Notes under the pieces: generated by a model
Database searches by the model: none
What the model saw: the letters and a program-made list of their open reading frames with translations, nothing else
What the model was told of the DNA's origin: nothing
Shown: one piece after another, positions 57,948 through 64,000 of the stretch
Layout of the letters: each line of letters opens with the position of its first letter
Numbering within the stretch: position 1 is the stretch's first letter
Translations under genes and position numbers: made by a program
Source: Microbulbifer harenosus
GTDB taxonomy: Bacteria; Pseudomonadota; Gammaproteobacteria; Pseudomonadales; Cellvibrionaceae
Assembly (NCBI RefSeq): GCF_005771435.1
Contig: NZ_VANI01000002.1
Location: 219,837-283,836 of the forward strand
Reading direction: 5' to 3'
DNA: 64,000 bases

Positions 57948-58559
57948 ATGCTGGATATCATTGAACGCAAATTTTCGGCGGTAAAAGATGAACTGGCGGC
58001 GCGAGTGCCGAAAGGCCCGAATCTGCACGGCCACGCCGCGGTGCTGCTGGCACTGACCGACGAACCGGACCCGCAGGTCATTCTCACTTTGCGCTCGCAG
58101 CAGCTGTCGAGCCACTCCGGTGAAGTCTCCCTGCCCGGGGGGCGTTGGGACGAGACCGACCCCTCCCTTGAGTACACCGCGCTGCGCGAAACCCACGAGG
58201 AAATCGGTCTGCCCGCCGACCAGGTGCGCGTGCTGGGGCCGCTGTGGACGCGCAATACACGCTGGCAGGTGGCGGTGACACCCTGGCTAGGTATCGTCGC
58301 CGCGGACGCCGTGCTCACGCCAAACCCCGGCGAACTGGATGCAATCTTCCACGTACCCCTGTCATTCTTCATGGAGGACCCGCGTATCCGCACCGACCGC
58401 ATCACCATCGACCAGACCCGCGTTTATCTGCCAGCCTACGAGTACGAGGGTTACGAAATCTGGGGATTTACCGCCGGGGTGCTCACGGAATTCCTGGTGC
58501 GAGTGCTGGATGTGCCCATCGGGCGCCGCGATGACGTACCAGTCAGGGCTTTGAGTTAA
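57948..58559 (+). CDS. CoA pyrophosphatase, Nudix (NudL/YeaB type)
   Basis: A 203-residue Nudix hydrolase of the CoA-diphosphatase group. It has the family's upstream LRSQQLSSHSGEVSLPGGRWD signature (about 46-66; compare L-H-GQVAFPGG) running into the Nudix box with RETHEEIGL (about 79-87). Members cleave CoA to 4'-phosphopantetheine and 3',5'-ADP. It stands alone between the RND operon and the ABC exporter gene, with its own candidate promoter. Confidence 0.9.
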   Translation: MLDIIERKFSAVKDELAARVPKGPNLHGHAAVLLALTDEPDPQVILTLRSQQLSSHSGEVSLPGGRWDETDPSLEYTALRETHEEIGLPADQVRVLGPLWTRNTRWQVAVTPWLGIVAADAVLTPNPGELDAIFHVPLSFFMEDPRIRTDRITIDQTRVYLPAYEYEGYEIWGFTAGVLTEFLVRVLDVPIGRRDDVPVRALS

Positions 58560-58592
58560 TTTTCCGCCCATTCGTCTGATCGCCCTCTCGCT

Positions 58593-58653
58593 TGTAGGAG
58601 CCTGCTTGCAGGCGAATTCGCAAACAGCCGTCCCTGCAAGGCAGGCTCCTACA
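58593..58653. repeat. REP-like inverted element (GTAGGAGC type)
   Basis: TGTAGGAGCCTGCTTGCAGG (58593-58612) and its inverted partner (58633-58653) match over about 20 bp with a single one-base indel. Each half folds on itself (CCTGC/GCAGG). The GTAGGAGC head resembles the REP sequences common in Pseudomonas. It lies between nudL and the ABC exporter gene and ends about 22 bases before a TATACT -10-like box (58675-58680). Confidence 0.75.
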
Positions 58654-58706
58654 GGCAGTGAACTCCAGCTCCGGTATACTGCCCCCCAGTTTTACCGAGA
58701 TAGCCC

Positions 58707-60515
58707 ATGCCCAGACCTAAATCTGCCGTCGCCCTGGAAGAAGTCCACTGGAGCGCGCTCAAAACCCTGTTTCCCTACCTGCTCGAATTCAGGCGCCCGG
58801 TGCTGCTGGCGCTACTTTGTCTGGTAGGCGCCAAGGCCGCCAGTGTCGGCCTGCCGTTTCTGCTCAAGTACATTGTCGATGATCTGGACCAGGCCGGTGG
58901 CGCCGCCGCGGCCATTGCATTGCCCTTGGGACTGCTGCTCGCCTACGGCTTCGTGAGACTCTCTTCGGTACTGTTTGGCGAATTACGGGATACCATTTTC
59001 GGCCGCGTGACGGAGCGTGCGCAGCGCCGCGTCGGTCTCGAAGTCTTCCGGCACCTGCACAGGCTGGATCTGGATTATCACCTCAACCGCCGCACCGGGG
59101 GCCTGTCGCGGGATATTGAGCGCGGCAATTCTGGCATCGGCTTCCTGATGCGCTTCATGGTGTTCAACATCGTGCCCACTCTGGTGGAAATCCTGATGGT
59201 GGTGGGGCTGTTGTGGTGGAATTACAGCGCCGCGTTCGCGTTGCTGGTGCTGGGGGCAGTGAGTGCCTATATCGGGTTTTCCGTGGCGGCGACCGAATGG
59301 CGCACGCGCTATGTGCGGGCACTCAATCAGGCGGAATCCCAGAGTAGCAGCCGCGCGGTGGACAGCCTGCTTAATTACGAAACCGTGAAGTATTTCGGCA
59401 ATGAATCACACGAGGCGGAACACTATGATCGTGAGCTGGCGGAATGGGAAAAAGCGCGGCGCAATAGCCGGCTTTCCCTGTTCGGCCTGAACGCTGGTCA
59501 GGCGGTGATCATCGCCGCTGCCATGTGCGGTGCCATGGTAATGGCCGCGGTAAACGTAACCAGAGGCACCATGACCATCGGTGACTTTGTGCTGATCAAC
59601 GCGGTGATGATGCAGATATTTATCCCGCTCAACTTCCTCGGATTCGTGTACCGGGAAATGAAAGGCGCCCTCGCCAATATCGAAAAAATGTTTTCCATCC
59701 TCGACGTGAAGCCGGCAATCGAAGATGCCAGCGAGGCGGCCAGTCTCGCGGTGGCGCAGGGGGCCATCGAATTTCGCGATGTGCACTTCGGCTACAACGC
59801 CAACCGGGAAATCCTGCGCGGTGTGCGCTTCACCGTGGCGCCGAGACAGAAAGTTGCGATCGTCGGCGCCAGCGGTGCCGGCAAGTCGACTCTGTTCAAA
59901 CTGCTGTTTCGCTTTTACGACGTTAACCAGGGCAGCATTCTGGTAGATGGCCAGGACATCCGCAATGTCAGCCAGGATTCCCTGCGCCGCGCCATCGGTG
60001 TGGTGCCTCAGGACACGGTGCTGTTCAACCAGTCCATTCTGGAAAATGTGCGCTACGGCCGTGTGAATGCCAGTGACGAAGACGTCATGGAAGCCATCCG
60101 CCATGCGCAGCTGGATACCTTCATCCAGCAACTCCCCGATGGTGTGAACACCATGGTGGGCGAGCGCGGTCTCAAGCTGTCCGGTGGCGAAAAGCAGCGC
60201 GTGGCCATCGCCCGCGCACTGCTCAAGCACCCACCGATCATGGTCTTCGACGAGGCCACCTCCAGCCTGGATAGCCACTCCGAGCAGGGCATCCTGCGCG
60301 CACTGCAGGAGATCTCCCGCGAGCAGACCACCCTGGTCATCGCCCACCGCCTGTCCACGGTGGTGGATGCGGACCAGATTCTGGTCATGGATCAGGGGCG
60401 AGTGGTGGAGCAGGGCAGTCACACCGAGCTGATAGCCGCCGGGGGGCACTACGCGTCTCTGTGGCGGATGCAGCAGCGCGAGCGTGCAATGGATGTGGAA
60501 CCACTGGCGCAGTGA
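58707..60515 (+). CDS. Atm1-type ABC exporter (heavy-metal/glutathione conjugate)
   Basis: A 602-residue half-transporter. An N-terminal six-helix ABC membrane domain (about 20-310) with SLLNYETVKYFGNESHEAEHYDR, the Atm1/ABCB7 signature, precedes an ATPase domain with Walker A GASGAGKST (387-395), Q-loop near VVPQDT, signature LSGGEKQR and Walker B IMVFDEATSSLD. Bacterial Atm1 proteins export glutathione conjugates or metal-thiol adducts. It is alone in its transcription unit. ATG 58707 is the natural start. Confidence 0.93.
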   Translation: MPRPKSAVALEEVHWSALKTLFPYLLEFRRPVLLALLCLVGAKAASVGLPFLLKYIVDDLDQAGGAAAAIALPLGLLLAYGFVRLSSVLFGELRDTIFGRVTERAQRRVGLEVFRHLHRLDLDYHLNRRTGGLSRDIERGNSGIGFLMRFMVFNIVPTLVEILMVVGLLWWNYSAAFALLVLGAVSAYIGFSVAATEWRTRYVRALNQAESQSSSRAVDSLLNYETVKYFGNESHEAEHYDRELAEWEKARRNSRLSLFGLNAGQAVIIAAAMCGAMVMAAVNVTRGTMTIGDFVLINAVMMQIFIPLNFLGFVYREMKGALANIEKMFSILDVKPAIEDASEAASLAVAQGAIEFRDVHFGYNANREILRGVRFTVAPRQKVAIVGASGAGKSTLFKLLFRFYDVNQGSILVDGQDIRNVSQDSLRRAIGVVPQDTVLFNQSILENVRYGRVNASDEDVMEAIRHAQLDTFIQQLPDGVNTMVGERGLKLSGGEKQRVAIARALLKHPPIMVFDEATSSLDSHSEQGILRALQEISREQTTLVIAHRLSTVVDADQILVMDQGRVVEQGSHTELIAAGGHYASLWRMQQRERAMDVEPLAQ

Positions 60516-60537
60516 TCATCACCGGTCCGGCTGGTAA

Positions 60538-60567
60538 CGTGAATTGTTGTTCTATGGTGGATTCACG
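60538..60567 (+). terminator. Weak hairpin after the ABC exporter gene
   Basis: CGTGAAT (60538-60544) pairs with ATTCACG (60561-60567) across a 16-base loop; a T-rich stretch (ATTTTTCTTT) begins about six bases later. A possible terminator. Confidence 0.35.
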
Positions 60568-60742
60568 CCGCGCATTTTTCTTTCATCGCCCATAATTGCA
60601 GTCAAATATCCGGGCTGGATCGGGGTTGCACGGTGATTACTGGACATCACTCAGGGGCACATTTAATGTGGCGCGCAAGGTACCGGGCATTGCTCGTGGA
60701 TTCCCGGGCCACGACCAAATAAAACAACAGGCAGGAATCGGA

Positions 60743-62488
60743 ATGAAAACTGCAAACTTAATTGCTTCTTTTACCGCCTCCGCACTGGCACTCGCCATCG
60801 TTGCCGGCTGCTCTTCTGACGAAAAATCCACCGGCAAAGCGGGCGTCGGCGCGCCTGCGGAAAGCGCTGCAGCACAGTCAGCAACCGACACCGCGCCACC
60901 GGCCACCGGCCCCCAGGCGGGCGGTATCGCCAAGGGGGTGGACCCGTCGCGTTTCAATATCTACGCACCGGTGGAACTGAATGCGGATCTCTCTTCCCTG
61001 TCTGACAACCAGCGCCAGCTGATTGGTAAACTGATTGACGCCAGCAAAATTATGGACCAACTGTTCTGGCTGCAGTCGTACGGTCCGGCGCAGGAATTGC
61101 TGAGTGGTATTGACGACAGCGCAGCGCGCAAGTTCGCCGACATCAACTATGGCCCCTGGGATCGTCTGAACGACAACAAGCCGTTTATTGAAGGCTATAG
61201 CGACAAGCCACTGGGCGCCGAGTTCTACCCGGAAGACATGACCAAGCAGGAGTTTGAGGCGTGGAACCAGCCGGAAAAAAATGGTCAATACACCCTGGTA
61301 CGCCGCGATGAAAATGGCAATCTGAAGCTGGTACCCTACCACGAGGCATACAAAGCCGAACTGGAAAAGGCCGCCACCCTGTTGCGCGAAGCATCGGACC
61401 TGGCCGAAGACGCCGAGTTCGCCAGCTACCTGAAACTCCGTGCCGATGCCCTGACCAGCGACCGGTTCCGCGACAGCGATATGGCGTGGATGGACATGAA
61501 GAACAACCGCATCGACGTGGTGATCGGCCCCATCGAAAACTATGAAGACCAGCTGTTCGCCTACCGCACCGCCTATGAATCCTACGTACTGCTGAAAGAC
61601 ATGGCGTGGAGTGAGAAACTCGCCAAGTTTGCTGCGTTTCTGCCGGAACTGCAGCGCGGCCTGCCGGTAGAGGACAAATACAAGGCTGAAACACCCGGAA
61701 CCGATTCCGACCTCAACGCGTACGATGTGCTGTATTACGCGGGCCACAGTAACGCGGGTTCCAAAACCATCGCCATCAACCTGCCGAACGATGAAGAAGT
61801 GCAGCTGAAGAAGGGCACCCGCCGCCTGCAGCTGAAAAATGCCATGCGTGCCAAGTTCGACCAGATTCTTGTGCCCATCAGCGGCGTGTTGATTGCCGAA
61901 GACCAGCGCAAGCACATCACCTTCGATGCGTTCTTCGCCAATACCATGTTCCATGAGGTGGCTCACGGTCTCGGTATCAAGAAAACGGTCACCGACGGTG
62001 CCAATGTCCGTCAGGCACTGAAAGAGACCTCCTCCGCGCTGGAAGAGGGCAAGGCGGATATTCTCGGCCTGTACATGATTACCAAGCTGCATGAGAAAGG
62101 TGAGCTGGAGGAGGGCGAGTTGATGGACAACTACGTAACCTTCCTTGCCGGTATTTTCCGCAGCGTCCGCTTCGGCGCCGCTAGCGCACACGGAAAGGCG
62201 AATATGATGCGGTTCAACTTCTTCAAGAATGAAGGCGCTTTTACCCGCGATGAGGCCACAGGCCAGTACAGTGTCGACTTCGAAAAAATGCAGGCAGCCA
62301 TGACCAAGCTTTCGAACCTGATTCTGACGGTACAGGGCGACGGTAATTATGCCAAAGCCAAGGAGCTACTGGACGGCATGGGCGTTATCAGCGCTGAACT
62401 GCAGGTCGATCTGAATCGCCTGGCGGAGGCCGATATTCCCGTGGACGTTACCTTTATTCAGGGTAAAGAAGTGCTCGGGATCAAATAA
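60743..62488 (+). CDS. M49-like (dipeptidyl peptidase III-related) zinc lipoprotein
   Basis: A 581-residue lipoprotein (signal ending IVAG-C23, then a low-complexity Ala/Thr/Pro linker to about 70). The catalytic region has HEVAHG at residues 404-409 and EEGKAD at 434-439. This matches the HExxHG...EExKAD pattern of the M49-like domain also found in plant Nudix-hydrolase-3 proteins, rather than the HExxGH...EExxxE pattern of classical DPP III. Three zinc ligands (two His and one Glu) are thus present. Bacterial relatives are often misnamed. ATG 60743, preceded by CAGGAATCGGA, is chosen over an in-frame start 49 codons upstream because it begins a clean lipoprotein signal. Substrate unknown. 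Confidence 0.86.
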   Translation: MKTANLIASFTASALALAIVAGCSSDEKSTGKAGVGAPAESAAAQSATDTAPPATGPQAGGIAKGVDPSRFNIYAPVELNADLSSLSDNQRQLIGKLIDASKIMDQLFWLQSYGPAQELLSGIDDSAARKFADINYGPWDRLNDNKPFIEGYSDKPLGAEFYPEDMTKQEFEAWNQPEKNGQYTLVRRDENGNLKLVPYHEAYKAELEKAATLLREASDLAEDAEFASYLKLRADALTSDRFRDSDMAWMDMKNNRIDVVIGPIENYEDQLFAYRTAYESYVLLKDMAWSEKLAKFAAFLPELQRGLPVEDKYKAETPGTDSDLNAYDVLYYAGHSNAGSKTIAINLPNDEEVQLKKGTRRLQLKNAMRAKFDQILVPISGVLIAEDQRKHITFDAFFANTMFHEVAHGLGIKKTVTDGANVRQALKETSSALEEGKADILGLYMITKLHEKGELEEGELMDNYVTFLAGIFRSVRFGAASAHGKANMMRFNFFKNEGAFTRDEATGQYSVDFEKMQAAMTKLSNLILTVQGDGNYAKAKELLDGMGVISAELQVDLNRLAEADIPVDVTFIQGKEVLGIK

Positions 62489-62521
62489 CCCGCGCCGAGC
62501 TGTAGTTTCCAAGCAGTAAAT

Positions 62522-62579
62522 AAGGCAGCTCTGAGACTAGGACCAGCGTTAAATCTGGTTTAAGTCCCAGGGCTGCTTT
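62522..62579. terminator. Imperfect two-stage hairpin between M49-like and integrase genes
   Basis: The arms 62522-62538 and 62563-62579 pair with two wobbles and one mismatch, with an inner ACCAG/CTGGT stem. The right arm runs into TTTGTTATTTT. It sits between two convergent genes and probably terminates the M49-like transcript. Confidence 0.5.
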
Positions 62580-62620
62580 GTTATTTTCGGCAGCCGGTAC
62601 ATCCAATCGGCCGATGCCGG

Positions 62621-63601
62621 TCACCGCTGATCAAGTGGGCTGGTGGCGCCTTCTTTGTGTTTTCCCACTACGTGGGTATAGATCATGGTAGTGTTCACGT
62701 CGCTATGGCCTAGCAACTCCTGAATATCCCGAATACTGGTGCCGGTTGCGAGAAGATTTGTCGCAAATGAATGGCGGAACGTGTGACAACTGGCCGATTT
62801 CATGATTCCAGCCTTCTGGATCGCTTCGCGTACCGCACGACGTATCTGCTGCTCGCGCATGTGATGTCTGCGCACCACCTGGGTTACAGGACAGAAGGCA
62901 CGACCCGCCGCGGGAAAAACATAGAGCCATTCGATACCGGGTTCTGGCATACGGGATGACCGGGCGCCCGGTACGTAAATAGTGCCAAATCCCTCCTCCC
63001 TATCGCGGTGATATAGCGCCGTAGCCAGATCTACCTGCACACTTAGCGAAGAAAACAATGACTTGGGCAGCAGTGTAATACGTGATTTGTCACCCTTGGA
63101 TTCACGCACAATCAGCGACTGGTTGCCGAAGTCCAGGTCGCGCACCCGTAGCCGTGCCGCTTCCATAACTCGTAAACCGGACCCGTACATCAAAGACGCA
63201 GCAAGTCGCACAGGGCCTGACATTAATGACAGGACACGGACTGCCTCCTCATGACTGAATACTTCAGGCAGTTGCCTACCCTTCTTCGCACGACTGAATT
63301 GTAGCGGTTCCAAGTCCTGTTGCAAAAACTGACGGTATAGAAATACGAGCGCATTCAGCGCGGTTTTCTGTGTATTGGCTGACACGGCTCGATCACACAC
63401 GAGATGTGAAAGCCACTGGTCGACATGCTTTGCCGCCAGGTTCTCAGGCCTCTGCATACCATGATATCGAATGAAATCATGAATCCATCGGCAATAGCTA
63501 TCTTCGGTCCGGTAGGCCAACCGGCGCGCCCGCATAAACGCGCGCAGTCGATCCATAAAGCGCTCAGGTGATGCAGGAATAGGGCGAGGCAAGTATTCCA
63601 T
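62621..63601 (-). CDS. intI: Integron integrase (tyrosine recombinase)
   Basis: A 326-residue site-specific recombinase. The N-terminal core-binding domain (about 12-100) is followed by a catalytic domain with R144 (YGSGLRVMEAARL), K171-172 region, H273-x-x-R276 (HTFRHSFATNLL), H299 (LGHSDVNTTMIYTH) and nucleophile Y308. The segment EWLYVFPAAGR...VVRRHHM (about 224-248) corresponds to the extra patch that separates integron integrases from XerC/D (IntI1: FVFPQANR...VVRRHHM). The C-terminus SPLDQR also matches the family. It reads away from the cassette side, as expected, and has a LexA box in its promoter. Confidence 0.94.
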   Translation of the reverse strand: MEYLPRPIPASPERFMDRLRAFMRARRLAYRTEDSYCRWIHDFIRYHGMQRPENLAAKHVDQWLSHLVCDRAVSANTQKTALNALVFLYRQFLQQDLEPLQFSRAKKGRQLPEVFSHEEAVRVLSLMSGPVRLAASLMYGSGLRVMEAARLRVRDLDFGNQSLIVRESKGDKSRITLLPKSLFSSLSVQVDLATALYHRDREEGFGTIYVPGARSSRMPEPGIEWLYVFPAAGRAFCPVTQVVRRHHMREQQIRRAVREAIQKAGIMKSASCHTFRHSFATNLLATGTSIRDIQELLGHSDVNTTMIYTHVVGKHKEGATSPLDQR

Positions 63602-63615
63602 AAATGCTCTTATTG

Positions 63616-63631
63616 CTGGTTGTATATACAG
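63616..63631 (-). promoter_or_regulatory. LexA box of the integrase gene
   Basis: CTGTATATACAACCAG on the minus strand is CTG-N10-CAG with the AT-rich centre typical of gammaproteobacterial LexA sites. It lies 15 bases before the intI ATG and one base after the -10 box, so LexA would block transcription until the SOS response. Confidence 0.85.
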
Positions 63632-63632
63632 T

Positions 63633-63660
63633 ATTGTATATGTTTTGCAGATTTTGCCAA
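63633..63660 (-). promoter_or_regulatory. Promoter of the integrase gene
   Basis: On the minus strand TTGGCA (63660-63655, 5 of 6 to the -35 consensus), 16-base spacer, TACAAT (63638-63633, 5 of 6 to the -10 consensus), followed after one base by the LexA box. Confidence 0.7.
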
Positions 63661-63755
63661 TTACAAGTGATTACAGTGAACGATATCCAGAGAAGTAGGA
63701 GAAATGACCATATTCTCTTTATTAATCAGTGAGTTACTGATTTTGACGCAGTGGG

Positions 63756-63914
63756 GATAGTGGGCGGAATGACTGATTTTTCGAAAACGATGTGCCTGAT
63801 GGATCGACCGAACTCTTGACGTACTGTGGGCTGAGGAGCATTCTCAACGCTTATTGTCAGAGAGATAGTGGGCAGGGCATTTGGATCACTTTGCCTACTA
63901 ATTAACTGTTAAGC
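63756..63914 (+). other. Candidate attI recombination region
   Basis: GTTAAGC at 63908-63914 fits the integron crossover core G^TTRRRY, 307 bases upstream of intI and nine bases before a cassette-like start codon. A 10-bp direct repeat GATAGTGGGC at 63756-63765 and 63864-63873 could be accessory integrase-binding repeats like DR1/DR2 of attI1. The AT-rich composition differs from the rest of the window. Confidence 0.55.
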
Positions 63915-63922
63915 ATTTGAAC

Positions 63923-64000
63923 ATGTCCAGTAACCTTAAAAAGACACTGTCAACTTTACTGCTGATTGTTGGAGTGGCCTCTGCTGGATTTACAACCTAT
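63923..64000 (+). CDS. 5' part of a putative first cassette gene, exported protein
   Basis: ATG 63923 opens a frame that runs off the window after 26 codons. It has a Lys-Lys-containing N-region, then a hydrophobic stretch (TLLLIVGVASAG), a typical signal peptide. It starts nine bases after the candidate attI core GTTAAGC and is read in the direction expected for integron cassettes. Nothing can be said about the mature protein. Confidence 0.6.
   Translation, partial: MSSNLKKTLSTLLLIVGVASAGFTTY

Noticed and set aside
62522..62579. Hairpin with an internal GTTAAAT considered as an attC site
   Set aside because: It lies on the wrong side of intI for the cassette array, lacks a matching RYYYAAC partner, and its right arm runs into a T-rich stretch typical of a terminator.
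62621..63601. Integrase as part of a prophage or genomic island
   Set aside because: The sequence has the integron-specific patch and C-terminus, no phage genes or tRNA attachment site lie nearby, and a LexA box plus attI-like core fit an integron.
63816..63844. TTGACG with CATTCT 17 bases downstream as a cassette promoter Pc
   Set aside because: The -10 matches only 3 of 6 positions; too weak to annotate.

Overview
The window is GC-rich chromosomal DNA of a marine, chitin-using gammaproteobacterium. The best guess is a Microbulbifer-like member of the Cellvibrionales. This rests on E. coli-type gene families, the gammaproteobacterial block pepA-holC-orf-valS with divergent lptFG, a chitobiase-type GH20 lipoprotein, and several TonB/RND/lipoprotein genes. 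No rRNA, tRNA, CRISPR array or prophage was seen.

Layout. 1-2191: 3' part of dinG and a YqcC-family gene. 2517-8039: a cluster of retropepsin-like lipoprotein, inactive-transglutaminase membrane protein, RimK-like ATP-grasp ligase and TonB-dependent receptor, with overlapping starts and stops. 8132-8590: small helical protein. 8679-23993 (minus): complete 13-gene nuoA-N operon with fused nuoCD. 24452-30599 (minus): valS, a low-complexity orf, holC, pepA. 30952-33154: lptF-lptG for LPS export. 33170-34271: RDD protein and a small exported protein. 34766-40990: GH20 hexosaminidase, GMC oxidoreductase, rlmA, tadA, mini K+ channel. 41063-42755: divergent FMN reductase and LysR regulator. 42817-46636: DUF885-type lipoprotein, alpha/beta hydrolase, YbbN-like co-chaperone, NIF3-like protein. 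46828-51698 (minus): arginine permease, arginine deiminase, NhaC-type antiporter, Nudix hydrolase. 51808-60515: flippase, RND adaptor and pump, CoA pyrophosphatase, Atm1-type ABC exporter. 60743-62488: M49-like lipoprotein. 62621-64000: integron integrase with a LexA-controlled promoter, a candidate attI site and the start of what looks like the first cassette gene.

Points of most interest. (1) Five intergenic paired-hairpin repeats at about 24.1, 24.3, 28.8, 29.0 and 46.7 kb have different but self-complementary outer arms. Their hairpin loops carry GGA; one core matches the CsrA/RsmA SELEX consensus at 12 of 12 positions. (2) The right edge is the platform of a chromosomal integron whose cassettes should run on beyond base 64000. 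(3) The retropepsin/transglutaminase/ATP-grasp set is translationally linked to a TonB receptor. (4) The hexosaminidase promoter carries a NagR-like operator over its -35 box. (5) The arginine deiminase locus has no arcB or arcC.

All family calls were made by eye from translated sequence. Start codons were moved where homology, overlaps or ribosome-binding sites favoured another start, and this is stated in each entry.
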